DNA from: Hyphomicrobium sp. ghe19
GTDB lineage: Bacteria > Pseudomonadota > Alphaproteobacteria > Rhizobiales > Hyphomicrobiaceae
Direction: 5' to 3'
Assembly (NCBI RefSeq): GCF_902712875.1
Contig: NZ_LR743509.1
Span: forward strand, 496,001-560,000
Length of the DNA: 64,000 bases
Every line of letters starts with the position of its first letter. Position 1 is the stretch's first letter. The notes under the pieces were generated by a model. It was not told where the DNA came from. It saw only the letters and a program-made list of their open reading frames with translations, and did not search any database. The translations under genes and the position numbers were made by a program. Below, one piece after another: positions 25,267 to 34,823 of this stretch.

Positions 25267-26162
25267 TGGCTGTCGTTGCTGCAACATTCGACGCCCGGTC
25301 CGATACGGCCGGTAAATTCGAAGCCAATCCGGCGACGCGGGATTCGGCTTGGGTGAAGTACCTGGTGATCGGCGTTGGGCTCACCTATTTCGCCGTCTTC
25401 CTTTTGCTGCCCTTGATCGCGGTGTTCGTGGAAGCCTTCCGCAAAGGCGCGGGCACGTATTTCGCAGCGCTTGTCGAACCCGACGCATTGTCGGCAGTTC
25501 GTCTGACAATCCTGGCCGCCGCAATCGCCGTGCCGTTCAATCTTATCTTCGGGGTGTCGGCCGCCTGGGCGATCGCGAAGTTTCAATTCCCCGGCAAGAA
25601 TTTTCTGATCACCCTCATCGATCTGCCGTTTTCCGTATCGCCCGTGGTCGCCGGTCTGATCTACGTGTTGGTGTTTGGATTGCAGGGCTGGTTCGGTCCC
25701 TGGCTGCATGAGCACGATATAAAAATCATCTTCGCGGTGCCGGGCATCGTCCTCGCTACGGTTTTCGTCACGTTTCCGTTCATCGCGCGCGAACTCATTC
25801 CCTTGATGCAGGCGCAGGGACGCGACGAGGAGGAAGCAGCGATATCGCTTGGCGCGTCGGGCCTTCAGACGTTCTGGCGCGTGACGATCCCGAACGTGAA
25901 ATGGGCGCTGCTCTACGGGGTCATCCTGTGCAACGCTCGCGCGATGGGCGAGTTCGGTGCGGTGTCGGTCGTCTCAGGCCATATCCGCGGCGAAACGAAC
26001 ACGATGCCGCTGCACGTCGAGATTCTCTACAACGAATATCAATTCGCCGCCGCCTTCGCAGTGGCATCGCTATTGGCGCTGCTGGCGCTGGTAACGCTCG
26101 TTTTGAAAACTTACGTCGAGTGGCGCTCCCACCGTCCGGTTGCCGAGGAACAGGTTTCATGA
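25266..26162 (+). CDS. cysW: Sulfate ABC transporter permease CysW
   Basis: CysW is the second membrane subunit. The ATG at 25266 overlaps the cysT stop and follows GGGGAGGGCG, giving 298 residues; an in-frame ATG at 25233 inside cysT is less likely. Six membrane segments are predicted, with [19 protein letters not shown] and the EAA loop [40 protein letters not shown] near the C-terminus is typical. The stop overlaps cysA. Confidence 0.94.
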   Translation: MAVVAATFDARSDTAGKFEANPATRDSAWVKYLVIGVGLTYFAVFLLLPLIAVFVEAFRKGAGTYFAALVEPDALSAVRLTILAAAIAVPFNLIFGVSAAWAIAKFQFPGKNFLITLIDLPFSVSPVVAGLIYVLVFGLQGWFGPWLHEHDIKIIFAVPGIVLATVFVTFPFIARELIPLMQAQGRDEEEAAISLGASGLQTFWRVTIPNVKWALLYGVILCNARAMGEFGAVSVVSGHIRGETNTMPLHVEILYNEYQFAAAFAVASLLALLALVTLVLKTYVEWRSHRPVAEEQVS

Positions 26163-27256
26163 GCATCGAGGTCATTGGCGTCAGCAAGACGTTCGGCACG
26201 TTCAAGGCACTGAACAACGTCTCGCTCAATTTTCCGGATGGAGAGCTCGTCGCGCTCCTCGGCCCGTCGGGCTGCGGAAAGACAACGCTTCTGCGCGTCA
26301 TCGCGGGCCTCGAGCATGCCGACACCGGTCGCATCGTGCTCGACGGCACGGACGCGACGGACAAAGATGTGCGCCAACGCCGCGTCGGATTCGTCTTTCA
26401 GCATTACGCGCTTTTCCGGCACATGACGGTGTTTGAAAACATCGCTTTTGGTCTTCGCGTTCGCCCGCGCCGTGAGCGGCCGAGCGAGAAAGACATTCGC
26501 GCCAAGGTCAACCGGCTGCTCGATCTCGTGCAGCTCGGATGGGTGGCGAACCGCTTTCCGTCGCAGCTTTCGGGCGGCCAACGGCAGCGCATCGCGCTCG
26601 CCCGGGCTCTCGCCGTCGAACCGCGCGTTCTGCTTCTCGACGAGCCGTTCGGCGCGCTCGACGCCAAAGTCAGAAAAGAGCTCAGGCGCTGGCTTCGCAC
26701 GCTCCACGACGAACTGCACATTTCGTCGATATTCGTGACGCACGATCAGGAAGAGGCGCTCGAAGTTTCCGACCGGATCGTTCTCGTCAACAAGGGGCAA
26801 GTCGAGCAGATCGGCACGCCGAAAGAGATCTACGAGCAGCCGGCGACGGCGTTTGCCTATAGCTTTATCGGCTCGGTTAACGAATTCCGCGGCCGCGTCG
26901 ACGGCGACTTCGTGCGCGTCGGGGATGAGAAGCTGCGTTTCCAGACGGGGACGTTCAAGAACGGTCAAGAGGTCATTGCGTTCAGCCGTCCTCACGATAC
27001 CGAAATCGTTGCGAACCCGCAGTCTGAAGACGGCGTATCTGCGAGCATCAAGAGAATTCTTGGCACCGGCGCCGTGGCGCGGGTAGAACTTGTGGCCAAT
27101 GGCGAGGCGCGCGAGGGCCGCAAGGAGTTCTTCGAAGTCGAAATTCCGGGCTCCGATGTTCAGTCGCTCGGGTTATCGACGGGCCAGCACGTCAAGCTCA
27201 GAGGGCGGCGGTTGAGCGTCTTTGCAGATCAGAACGGAACACAGGCCGCATCGTGA
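26159..27256 (+). CDS. cysA: Sulfate/thiosulfate import ATP-binding protein CysA
   Basis: CysA powers the CysTW importer. The 365-residue ATPase has Walker A ([20 protein letters not shown]), Q-loop ([15 protein letters not shown]), signature [16 protein letters not shown], Walker B ([14 protein letters not shown]) and His-loop ([11 protein letters not shown]). A regulatory TOBE-like domain follows from about residue 240. The ATG overlaps the cysW stop, and the TGA overlaps the GTG of the LysR gene. Confidence 0.95.
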   Translation: MSIEVIGVSKTFGTFKALNNVSLNFPDGELVALLGPSGCGKTTLLRVIAGLEHADTGRIVLDGTDATDKDVRQRRVGFVFQHYALFRHMTVFENIAFGLRVRPRRERPSEKDIRAKVNRLLDLVQLGWVANRFPSQLSGGQRQRIALARALAVEPRVLLLDEPFGALDAKVRKELRRWLRTLHDELHISSIFVTHDQEEALEVSDRIVLVNKGQVEQIGTPKEIYEQPATAFAYSFIGSVNEFRGRVDGDFVRVGDEKLRFQTGTFKNGQEVIAFSRPHDTEIVANPQSEDGVSASIKRILGTGAVARVELVANGEAREGRKEFFEVEIPGSDVQSLGLSTGQHVKLRGRRLSVFADQNGTQAAS

Positions 27257-28182
27257 ACTTCCAGCAACTCCGCATTATCCGCGAAACACTCCGCCGCAAT
27301 TTCAATCTTACCGAAGTCGCGAATGCGCTCTATACGTCGCAATCCGGCGTTTCGAAACACATCAAAGACCTCGAGGATGAACTCGGGGTTGAGCTGTTCG
27401 TGCGCCGTGGCAAGCGGCTCCTCGGTCTTACCGAGCCCGGCAAAGAGCTGGCGTTGATCGTCGACCGGATCTTGCTCGATACGGCGAACATCAAACGGCT
27501 TGCCGATCAGTTCGCGGGGTCGGATCGCGGCGAGATTCTCATCGCAACGACGCACACGCAGGCGCGTTATGCGCTTCCGGGGCCGATCGCGGCGTTCCGG
27601 AAGGAGTTTCCGAACGTCCATCTGGTTTTGCATCAAGGGACGCCGAGAGAAATCGCGACGATGCTCAACGATGGTACGGCCGACATCGGTATTGCCACCG
27701 AGGCGCTGGAAGACACCGCCGAGCACGTGACCTTTCCATTCTATTCCTGGCATCACGGCGTGATCGTGCCGAAAGGGCATCCGCTCGAAACGCAGACGCC
27801 GGTGACGTTGGAGAAGATCGCCGATTGGCCGATCATCACGTATCACGAGGGCTTCACGGGGCGGCCCGCAATCGATGCGGCGTTCGCCTCGGCCAATCTC
27901 GCGCCTGATATCGTGATGGTCGCGCTCGATGCCGACGTCATCAAAACATATGTCGAAGTCGGTCTCGGCATCGGCATTGCTGCGTCGATGTCTTACGATG
28001 CCAGCCGTGATACGGGCCTGACGCTTCTCGACACGACGCACCTTTTCCCGAAATCGACGTCGCGCATCGCGCTCCGCCGCGGCCGCTTTCTGCGCGGCTT
28101 CGCCTACCGGTTCATCGAGCTTTGCGCGCCGGATCTCACCGAGAAGGTCATCAAGGACGGCATTGCTTCGCCGTCCGACTGA
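27253..28182 (+). CDS. cysB: LysR-family sulfur regulator CysB
   Basis: The 309-residue LysR-type protein has an N-terminal winged helix ([40 protein letters not shown]) and a ligand-binding domain. The opening NFQQLRxIRE and the [11 protein letters not shown] segment are characteristic of the CysB/Cbl group, which senses O-acetylserine/N-acetylserine or sulfate and activates sulfate assimilation genes. It starts with GTG overlapping the cysA stop, so it is co-transcribed with the importer it probably controls. The three 25-bp motifs at 19726, 23476 and 24243 are candidate binding sites. Confidence 0.9.
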   Translation: MNFQQLRIIRETLRRNFNLTEVANALYTSQSGVSKHIKDLEDELGVELFVRRGKRLLGLTEPGKELALIVDRILLDTANIKRLADQFAGSDRGEILIATTHTQARYALPGPIAAFRKEFPNVHLVLHQGTPREIATMLNDGTADIGIATEALEDTAEHVTFPFYSWHHGVIVPKGHPLETQTPVTLEKIADWPIITYHEGFTGRPAIDAAFASANLAPDIVMVALDADVIKTYVEVGLGIGIAASMSYDASRDTGLTLLDTTHLFPKSTSRIALRRGRFLRGFAYRFIELCAPDLTEKVIKDGIASPSD

Positions 28183-28212
28183 CGCTGCTGGCACGCTCGA
28201 TGACGGACGACG

Positions 28213-29007
28213 TCAGGCGACCGGCGACTTCGCCTTCTGCGCCCGGAACCACGCGAGGCTGTCGTAGGTTCCGGCGAGCGGCCTGTATTCACAGCCGACC
28301 CATCCTTTGTAGCCGATCCGGTCGAGATGGCTGAATATGAACGGGTAGTTGATCTCCCCGGTGCCGGGCTGATGGCGGCCGGGCGTGTCGGCGATCTGAA
28401 TGTGGGCGATGATCTTCAGGTACTTGTCGATCGTCGGCGTCAGATCGCCTTCCATGATCTGCATGTGATAGACGTCGTATTGGAGACGCAGGTTCTCCGC
28501 CTCCACCGTTTCGATGATGTCTGCCGCCTTCGCGGTCGAATCGAGAAAGTAGCCTGGGATGTCGCGCGTATTGATCGGTTCGATCAGCAGCGTCATGCCT
28601 TCATCCGCCAGGGCGCGCGCGGCGAAACGTAGGTTATCGACGTAAGTTTTGCGCATCGCCCGATGGTCGGCGCCGAGGGGCGCGATGCCTGCAAGGCAAT
28701 GGAGCTGCGTGCAGCCGAGCACCTTCGCGTACTTCACGGCGCGGGCAACGCTATCGCGGAATTCGCTGACGAGGTTCGGATAAATCGCGATGCCGCGTTC
28801 GCCGGCTTCCCAGTTGCCGGCGGGCAAATTGAATAGCGCTTGGCGAAGCCCGTTCGCCTTCAAACGCGCGGCGATGTCGTCGGCGTTGAACTCATAGGGG
28901 AAAAGAAATTCGGCGCCTTCGAAGCCTTGCGCCGCGGCTGCTTCGAAGCGATCGAGAAACGGCATCTCGTTGAACAGCAGCGATAGATTGGCCGCGAATT
29001 TTAACAT
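28213..29007 (-). CDS. hyi: Hydroxypyruvate isomerase family protein
   Basis: The 264-residue TIM-barrel protein matches Hyi/OtnI, which interconvert hydroxypyruvate and tartronate semialdehyde, or 2-oxo-tetronates. MLKFAANLSLLFNEMPFLDRF, YPYEFNADDIA-like FPYEFNADDIAARLKANGL, LIEPINTRDIPGYFL with a catalytic Glu, YDVYHMQIMEGDL and HIQIADTPGRHQPGTGEINY are family hallmarks. It could serve glyoxylate or serine-cycle metabolism. No partner gene of either pathway is adjacent, so the in vivo substrate is open. It converges with cysB (30 bp apart). Confidence 0.9.
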   Translation of the reverse strand: MLKFAANLSLLFNEMPFLDRFEAAAAQGFEGAEFLFPYEFNADDIAARLKANGLRQALFNLPAGNWEAGERGIAIYPNLVSEFRDSVARAVKYAKVLGCTQLHCLAGIAPLGADHRAMRKTYVDNLRFAARALADEGMTLLIEPINTRDIPGYFLDSTAKAADIIETVEAENLRLQYDVYHMQIMEGDLTPTIDKYLKIIAHIQIADTPGRHQPGTGEINYPFIFSHLDRIGYKGWVGCEYRPLAGTYDSLAWFRAQKAKSPVA

Positions 29008-29034
29008 GATCGCTCTGCTTGCAAGATGAGTTGA

Positions 29035-30003
29035 TTAAGTTGAAACGTGCGCGCGGTGAGCTGCCTGAAGGCGGCGGAAATCGTCGCCGGCGTGGTAAGA
29101 CGATCGCGTCAAAGGAGACGCGGCGACGAGCAGGAAACCCTTGGCGCGTGCGGCTTGTGCCAGGCCTTCGAACTCTTCCGGCGGAACATAGCGGGCGACA
29201 GCGGCATGTTTCCGCGTCGGCTGCAGGTATTGGCCGATCGTCAGGAAGTCGACGCCCGCCGACCGGAGGTCGTCCATGACCTGGAGGACTTCTTCGCGGG
29301 TTTCTCCAAGGCCGACCATGATCCCCGACTTCGTGAAGGTCTTCCGGTCGATTTCCTTGGCTCGCTGCAGGAGCCGGAGTGAATGGAAATAACGGGCGCC
29401 CGGGCGAATGCGCAGATAAAGGCCCGGCACGGTTTCAAGATTGTGGTTGAAGACGTCGGGCTGCGCTGCAATCACGATTTCGAGCGCGCCATCCTTGCGC
29501 AGAAAGTCCGGCGTCAAGACTTCGATCGTCGTGCCCGGGGAAGCCACGCGAATGGCGCGGATGGTTTCGGCAAAATGCTGGGCGCCGCCATCTGCGAGAT
29601 CGTCGCGATCAACGGACGTTACGACGATGTGTTCGAGTGCGAGCCGCGCGACGGCATCGCCGACGCGTCGCGGCTCATCGGCGTCGAGAGCTGACGGCAG
29701 GCCTGTCGCGACGTTGCAGAAGGCGCAGGCGCGCGTACAAATCCCGCCCATGATCATCATTGTGGCGTGCCGCTTTTGCCAGCAATCGCCGATGTTTGGG
29801 CAGGCGGCCTCCTCGCAGACGGTGTGAAGCTTGTGTTCGCGAACGATGGCTCGCGTATGGTCGTACCCCGGCGAGCCTGGTGCGCGGACCCTTAACCAGT
29901 TCGGTTTGGGCAACGACGGCGTGTCAGAATGCGCGACCTTCTCGGGGTGGCGCGGGCGCGGCGTCGTGCCGGTACTGTCGAGCAAGGTCACCAAGGGCGC
30001 CAT
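29035..30003 (-). CDS. lipA: Lipoyl synthase LipA
   Basis: LipA is a radical-SAM enzyme that inserts two sulfurs into octanoyl groups on lipoate-dependent enzymes. The auxiliary cluster motif [13 protein letters not shown] and the radical-SAM motif [10 protein letters not shown] are both present, with [16 protein letters not shown] and [19 protein letters not shown] later. The ATG at 30003 gives 322 residues; an in-frame TTG lies at 30009. It lies 27 bp from hyi, same direction, so the two may be co-transcribed. Confidence 0.95.
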   Translation of the reverse strand: MAPLVTLLDSTGTTPRPRHPEKVAHSDTPSLPKPNWLRVRAPGSPGYDHTRAIVREHKLHTVCEEAACPNIGDCWQKRHATMMIMGGICTRACAFCNVATGLPSALDADEPRRVGDAVARLALEHIVVTSVDRDDLADGGAQHFAETIRAIRVASPGTTIEVLTPDFLRKDGALEIVIAAQPDVFNHNLETVPGLYLRIRPGARYFHSLRLLQRAKEIDRKTFTKSGIMVGLGETREEVLQVMDDLRSAGVDFLTIGQYLQPTRKHAAVARYVPPEEFEGLAQAARAKGFLLVAASPLTRSSYHAGDDFRRLQAAHRAHVST

Positions 30004-30114
30004 CGGCAAAAGACAACTGTCGCAACATACTAGCCGGTGCGGGCAGAATGTAACAGACGCCTATTCAGGCGCGCTCGCCCCTTCGCTCATGTGGGATCGG
30101 CCGTTGAAGACGTC

Positions 30115-30144
30115 AAAGAAAAAGGGCGGCTTGATCAGCCGCCC
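30115..30144 (-). terminator. Rho-independent terminator after the L,D-transpeptidase gene
   Basis: The stem GGGCGGCT/AGCCGCCC (30124-30131 and 30137-30144) with a 5-nt loop is followed on the minus strand by TTTTTCTTTG. It lies 34 bp beyond the transpeptidase stop codon and insulates it from lipA. Confidence 0.85.
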
Positions 30145-30177
30145 TCAAATTCTCGATGATGGACTTCAGGCGCCGCG

Positions 30178-31422
30178 TCACTGAACCTGGACGGCAGCAG
30201 CCTTATGGACGGGGAGCCCATCTGCTTCCGAAGCCGATGCCCGCGTTGTCGCCGCGCCGGAATCGGATTCCTTCGCCGGAGCCGACACTGCGCTCGGCTT
30301 TACCGGATCCGGAACAGCCATCGCGGGGCTCATAACCGGATCAACATGGGGGTCGGATGCGGAATCGGACGTTGCTTTCTTCTTCGCGCTCGAAGTGTTG
30401 GCAACTTTCTTCTTCTCCGATGACGCCGACTGCTCGGTTTCCGATTTTGCCTCAACAGATTTGTGCTTGGGCGCCTTCTCGGCGTCCCTCTGCTGCGGAT
30501 CGGACTTTTGGGTCAGCGCCAGATCGTCGTCCTTCGTAGCGTCCTGCGAGGCTTGATCCGGTGCTTGCTGAGCGGCCTGGGAAACAGACGCCGTCTTCTT
30601 CGGATTGTCGTCCCAGAAGTAGTTATTCTGGTCATCGCCGTTCGATTGTGTGCTGGCGGCGCGGGCGGTCTGCGCTTTGCCCGAGTTGTAAGCTCCGTAT
30701 TCGTAGGACGAGTTCGACGAAGAGGCCGAGGCAGAAGCCTTCGGCGCCGGGTTAGCCGAAGCGGACGATGCTGAGGCTGCGCGAGGGTTCGAATCGGCAT
30801 CGCCGTAGCGCGGGTACTTGTCGCTGGAAGCGATAGGCCGCGTCGAGAACTGCTGCCAAGTAACAGTCACCCGCGTACCCATAGGTACGCGCGGATAGAG
30901 GTCGAGCACGTCTTCGTTGGTCATGCGGATGCAGCCGGCCGAAACGGCCTGGCCGATTGTCCAGGGCGCGTCGGTGCCGTGGATACGGTACGTGCTGCTG
31001 CCGAGATACATCGCCCGGATGCCGAGCGGGTTCATCGGATGGCCACCTGGAACCCAACGCGGCAGGCGCGGATTTTTGCTGACCATTTCCGGCGTCGGGG
31101 TCCACGGCGGGTTGATGCGCTTGTTGGTCACCGAGGTCACGCCCTGCCAACGGGCGCCTTCCTTGGGAACCGCGACGGGATAGGTCATCGCCTCGCCGGG
31201 CTTCGTGATCCAATAGAGCCGGCGGTCGGAGAACGAAACGATCACCTGACCGGGTTTGTACTTCGGATCGAACGATACAATGCTGCGGCCGCCGCCGTAT
31301 TCGGCGCTGCCGCCCCAGAGGAAATCGATCAGGTCTTCGGCCTTGGCCGATGATGCGGACATCAACCCGCCGGCCATAACGATGGCGGAGAGGGTTAATC
31401 CGCTGAGGAAGCGCAGGCTCAT
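30178..31422 (-). CDS. Periplasmic L,D-transpeptidase (YkuD domain) with long C-terminal tail
   Basis: The enzyme cross-links peptidoglycan or anchors proteins to it. Signal peptide about residues 1-28 (SASSAKA). The YkuD domain spans about 55-205: QVIVSFSDRRLYWITKPGEA, YRIHGTDAPWTIGQAVSAG then CIRMTNEDV, with the catalytic His and Cys in the HGTD...SAGCIRM pattern. The last 200 residues are low-complexity (Ser, Ala, Lys, Asp, Gln rich) and probably disordered or wall-spanning. Start chosen at the ATG at 31422, since the 14 residues before it do not fit a signal peptide. Confidence 0.9.
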   Translation of the reverse strand: MSLRFLSGLTLSAIVMAGGLMSASSAKAEDLIDFLWGGSAEYGGGRSIVSFDPKYKPGQVIVSFSDRRLYWITKPGEAMTYPVAVPKEGARWQGVTSVTNKRINPPWTPTPEMVSKNPRLPRWVPGGHPMNPLGIRAMYLGSSTYRIHGTDAPWTIGQAVSAGCIRMTNEDVLDLYPRVPMGTRVTVTWQQFSTRPIASSDKYPRYGDADSNPRAASASSASANPAPKASASASSSNSSYEYGAYNSGKAQTARAASTQSNGDDQNNYFWDDNPKKTASVSQAAQQAPDQASQDATKDDDLALTQKSDPQQRDAEKAPKHKSVEAKSETEQSASSEKKKVANTSSAKKKATSDSASDPHVDPVMSPAMAVPDPVKPSAVSAPAKESDSGAATTRASASEADGLPVHKAAAVQVQ

Positions 31423-31691
31423 CGGGGGATGCTCCGGTTGGTGAACAACAAATATACTAAACACAGAATGAGGGGGTCATCCTGTGCTTCGAATGGTGAA
31501 GAGCCGGTATAATTCAGTCTCGGTGCCGTCGGCAGAGCAGGGAAGTCACAGTTCCATGGGGATTGCATCGCTCCCCGCTGACATTCCTAGGGTTTTACGA
31601 ATTTTAGAACGATGTGTTGCGGTTGGATGACGGCGTAATCCGAGTTCGTTCTTTGTCTGCGCAGACTTGACGGATTGAAGGGCTGGCATTA

Positions 31692-31706
31692 GAACAAAAG
31701 GCGAAC
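31692..31706 (+). promoter_or_regulatory. LexA (SOS) box upstream of imuA
   Basis: GAAC-AAAAGGC-GAAC: two GAAC half-sites separated by 7 bp, the exact alphaproteobacterial LexA operator. It lies 46 bp before the imuA ATG, as expected for the damage-inducible imuA-imuB-dnaE2 cassette. The rest of the 330-bp gap 31423-31752 shows no gene; a TATAAT at about 31511 has no clear partner -35. Confidence 0.87.
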
Positions 31707-31752
31707 ATTTATGGGGTCGCTCGTGGGCGTTCCCTAAACGGACTTCTTTACC

Positions 31753-32718
31753 ATGAGGTTCCTATTGGACCCGAGAGTTTCCACCGCCGTCTCGGGTCTA
31801 TCCCCGGAGTCCGGGAAGGATGCGGTTATCGAGAGCTTGCGCTCCCGCATTTTACATATCGAGCGGCATGCTCCGCGCCGGGGGGTATCTGCGGTGCCGG
31901 AAAATTCCCCATTGCCCTGCTCGCGGCGGCGGTTGCGTTGGGAGCTTGGCTGTCCGGCCTGCGATGATCTTCTGCCGAGAGGGCTCGAGGCGAATTCTCT
32001 TCATGAAATCAAGGGCGTGCCTTCTGCTATTCATGGCGCGTCGGCGGCCGACTGGATGGCTGGGATAGGTTTTGCGGCTCGGCTCGCCGTTCGCCGGCTC
32101 GATACATTTGCGACGACCCAAGAAACCAATGGGTCTTCTTCGATGGCTGGTTCCGGGATTGGGCCTTGGGTGCTGTGGTGCTGGCCGCGTCAGCTTGCGG
32201 GCGAATTCGGTTCTCCGTCGGCGGCTGGCCTTGCGAGCCTCGGTCTCGATCCATCGCGCCTCATCATCGTCGAGACGGCGCGTGCGGGCGACGCGTTGAA
32301 TGCGATCGAAGAGAGTCTCCGGGCTCAGAGCCTCGCCGTCGTCATCGGCATTGTCGAGGAGGCGGAGTTGACACCGGCGCGCCGCTTGAGCCTTGCGTCT
32401 GGAGAGACGGCAACGCCCTGCCTTCTCGTCACGCATCCCGCTTCCGAGCCCGCCGGGGCAACGGCAACCCGATGGCGCGTTAAGCGCGGTGGGAGTGCGC
32501 CGCACACTTTCGATCCGCGTGCGCCAGGATCTACGCGCTTTTCGATCGCGCTGGAGCGTTGCAGGGCGCGTCCTGAAAGCGCCGCCCGGTCTCCTATGCT
32601 TCTGGAGTGGAGTGATGAAACGCGTCGTTTCGATTTGGCTTCCGTCGTGGCCGATCTTCCGGCTCAAGCGCGCGGAGCCGACGGCTGTACCGTCCCAGCA
32701 GCCGTTCGCGCTTATTGA
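31753..32718 (+). CDS. imuA: Mutasome accessory protein ImuA (SulA/RecA-like)
   Basis: ImuA is a RecA-like partner of ImuB and DnaE2 in damage-induced mutagenesis. The 321-residue product carries LHEIKGVPSAIHGASAADWMAGI then FAARLAV, then GPWVLWCWPRQLAGEFGSPSAAGL and the DPSRLIIVETARAGDALNAIEE segment typical of ImuA. It follows a LexA box, and its 3' end overlaps imuB by 104 bp in another frame. The first 50 residues are variable, so the start could be slightly downstream. Confidence 0.86.
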   Translation: MRFLLDPRVSTAVSGLSPESGKDAVIESLRSRILHIERHAPRRGVSAVPENSPLPCSRRRLRWELGCPACDDLLPRGLEANSLHEIKGVPSAIHGASAADWMAGIGFAARLAVRRLDTFATTQETNGSSSMAGSGIGPWVLWCWPRQLAGEFGSPSAAGLASLGLDPSRLIIVETARAGDALNAIEESLRAQSLAVVIGIVEEAELTPARRLSLASGETATPCLLVTHPASEPAGATATRWRVKRGGSAPHTFDPRAPGSTRFSIALERCRARPESAARSPMLLEWSDETRRFDLASVVADLPAQARGADGCTVPAAVRAY

Positions 32719-34213
32719 GAGCGGAGCGCATGGTCTGGCGATCGTGGCCGTCAACGAGGCTGCCGCGCGTCTCGGAATCGAGGCCGGCACATCGCTGGCC
32801 GATGCCAGGGCGGCGCATCCCGATCTCCTGTCGCGTCCCTCCGAGCCCGAGAAGGATCGCATCGCGCTTTTGAAGCTTGCGCGCTGGGCCGGCCGCTACG
32901 GTCCGAACCGGCACGTCGAGGGAAGTGATGGCTTATGGATCGACGTCAGCGGCGTCGCTCATCTCTTCGGGGGCGAAGAGAACTTGCTCAATGATATGAC
33001 GCAGCATCTTTTGTCGTTCGGCGTTGCCGTGCAGGCTGGGCTTGCCGATACGCTTGGCGCCGCGCATGCGCTCGCCCGTTTTGGCTGTCCGCCCGATGCT
33101 GCGTGGGCGATGGCGCCGGTTTCCGAGACGCGCGCGGCGATCGGCTTTCTTCCCGTCGAGGCGCTGCGGCTCGATGCTCCGCGTATTCTGCTGCTGAAGC
33201 GACTGGGCCTCCGCCACATCAGTCAGCTCTACGATATTCCGCGCGATAGCTTGGCGCGCCGGTTTCGTTCCTCCGACGTTGCCGCTGCCGTTCTCGTGCG
33301 GCTCGATCAGGCCCTTGGCGCGATGGAGGAGCCGCGCCGGCCGATGCAGCCGCCGCCCGTCCTCTCGGTTGCGCGGGCTTTCGCCGAGCCTCTGATCTCT
33401 TCGGAAGCCTTGGAGGCCTTCACGAATGAACTCGCGGACGAACTCGCTGCCGCGCTTGCTGCGAAGGATCTCGGCGCGCGGGTTCTTCGGCTGACGTTCT
33501 ATCGGGCCGACGGCACGAGCGGAACGATAGCTGCCGCGATGAGCACGCCTTGTCACGACGCTCGCCACATGATGGCCCTGCTCAGCGAGAAATTTTCGAG
33601 CATCGACGCGGGCTTCGGGGTCGATATTCTCCGGCTCGACGCGGTGCGTGCGGGAAAGCGCGGAGCCAATCAAAAGGGTTTTGCCTCGCCTCAGAGCGCG
33701 GCCTTTCGTGATCCTTCGGAACTTGTCGACCGTCTCGTCAATCGTCTCGGGCGCGACGCGATAACGGTGCTGCGTCCCAATGGCAGCCACATCCCGGAGC
33801 GTGCGGAAATTCGGCTCCCGGCGCTCGATGTTCTGGCGGCTGAAACGTCTTCGCGCGTTCAGTCCTACACGCCGCCTTGGCCCTATCCGAAGCGATTGCT
33901 TCGTCCGGCCTTCATGCTTTCGCGGCCTGAGCCGATCCAAGTTACGGCCGGTGTGCCGGATGGGCCGCCCGCGAGCTTCATCTGGCGGCGTGTCGAGCGT
34001 CGCGTGGCGCGCGCCCAAGGGCCGGAGCGCATCGCGCCTGAATGGTGGCGGACGCTCTATCTCGATGAAGATCAGAAGCGGCCGCGCACGCGCGACTATT
34101 ACCGGATAGAGGATCAGCAAGGCGCGATGTACTGGGTTTTCCGGCATGGCCTTTATGAGGGCGAAGAGGGAAGCGAGCGGCCTCGTTGGTTCCTGCATGG
34201 GCTATTTGCGTGA
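32615..34213 (+). CDS. imuB: Y-family polymerase-like protein ImuB
   Basis: ImuB is a catalytically inactive Y-family polymerase homologue that links ImuA, the beta clamp and DnaE2. The ATG at 32615 ([18 protein letters not shown]) gives 532 residues, the usual length; a GGAGTGGAGTG precedes it. The fold is seen in [39 protein letters not shown] and [20 protein letters not shown]. The C-terminal DUF6504-like part includes the WWR and [16 protein letters not shown] motifs. It ends 4 bp before dnaE2. Confidence 0.92.
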   Translation: MKRVVSIWLPSWPIFRLKRAEPTAVPSQQPFALIESGAHGLAIVAVNEAAARLGIEAGTSLADARAAHPDLLSRPSEPEKDRIALLKLARWAGRYGPNRHVEGSDGLWIDVSGVAHLFGGEENLLNDMTQHLLSFGVAVQAGLADTLGAAHALARFGCPPDAAWAMAPVSETRAAIGFLPVEALRLDAPRILLLKRLGLRHISQLYDIPRDSLARRFRSSDVAAAVLVRLDQALGAMEEPRRPMQPPPVLSVARAFAEPLISSEALEAFTNELADELAAALAAKDLGARVLRLTFYRADGTSGTIAAAMSTPCHDARHMMALLSEKFSSIDAGFGVDILRLDAVRAGKRGANQKGFASPQSAAFRDPSELVDRLVNRLGRDAITVLRPNGSHIPERAEIRLPALDVLAAETSSRVQSYTPPWPYPKRLLRPAFMLSRPEPIQVTAGVPDGPPASFIWRRVERRVARAQGPERIAPEWWRTLYLDEDQKRPRTRDYYRIEDQQGAMYWVFRHGLYEGEEGSERPRWFLHGLFA

Positions 34214-34217
34214 GGCG

Positions 34218-34736
34218 ATGCCGATGACGCTTCGCTACGCCGAGCTTCAGGTGACAACGAATTTTTCGTTTCTGCGGGGTGCCTCGCATGCGGAGGATCT
34301 TGTCGAGCAGGCTAAGGCGCTTGGTCTTGCGGCGATTGCGGTGACGGATCGCAATTCGCTCGCCGGCGTCGTGCGTGCGTACGTTGCGGCGAAACAGGAC
34401 GAGGGGGAAGAGAACCCTAAAATTCGTCTCGTGATCGGCGCGCGTCTCGATCTCGAAGATGCGCCGAGCCTGCTCGTCTATCCGACGGACCGCGCGGCCT
34501 ATGGGCGGCTCTGCCGCTTACTCTCGCATGGGCAACTCAGAGCGGACAAAGGCAAATGCATTCTCTATCTCGCCGATGTCGCCGCGCATGCGGAAGGCCA
34601 GATCTTCATTGCGCTGCCGCCGGACGATTGGGATTGGCGGGAGGTGACGCCATCAGCTCAGCCGACGAGCGCGCAGATTTTTCCATTCGTGCGTGAGCGT
34701 TTGGACCGTTCGGCTCCCCTTGCGGGGAAGGGGTAA
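34218..34736 (+). pseudogene. dnaE2: dnaE2, 5' fragment (PHP domain part), interrupted
   Basis: The N-terminal part of the error-prone DNA polymerase DnaE2 (ImuC): [40 protein letters not shown] and [19 protein letters not shown] form the start of the PHP domain. It runs in the normal sequence to about [10 protein letters not shown], after which a G/C-rich repeat-like sequence adds SAPLAGKG and a stop at 34734-34736. The polymerase part resumes at 34974 in the same reading frame. About 40-50 residues of the usual protein (before GTPIVATNDV) are missing. On its own it cannot be a polymerase. Start at 34218 or 34224. Confidence 0.85.
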
Positions 34737-34772
34737 GCGATCGTTGCAGTCCCCACCCCTAACCCCTCCCCG
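34713..34772. repeat. Short palindromic G/C-rich repeat-like element within dnaE2
   Basis: GCGGGGAAGGGGTAAGCG (from about 34722) and CCCCTAACCCCTCCCCG (to 34772) are imperfect inverted complements enclosing about 20 bp. Patterns of the type CCCCTAACCCCTCCCCG are common dispersed intergenic repeats in Hyphomicrobiales genomes. It is followed by a 7-bp perfect hairpin ACGACGA-GTAAGA-TCGTCGT at 34781-34800. No other copy was noticed in the window. It lies exactly where the dnaE2 frame is broken. Confidence 0.6.
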
Positions 34773-34823
34773 AGCAAGATACGACGAGTAAGATCGTCGT
34801 CAGCTTCAGATGTGTCTAATGGA

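Noticed and set aside
31423..31691. TATAAT at about 31511 as a promoter of an unseen gene
   Set aside because: No -35 at a suitable distance and no open frame with start signals follows before imuA.
32933..34198. 421-residue minus-strand frame opposite imuB
   Set aside because: Complete overlap with ImuB, with no recognisable motifs.
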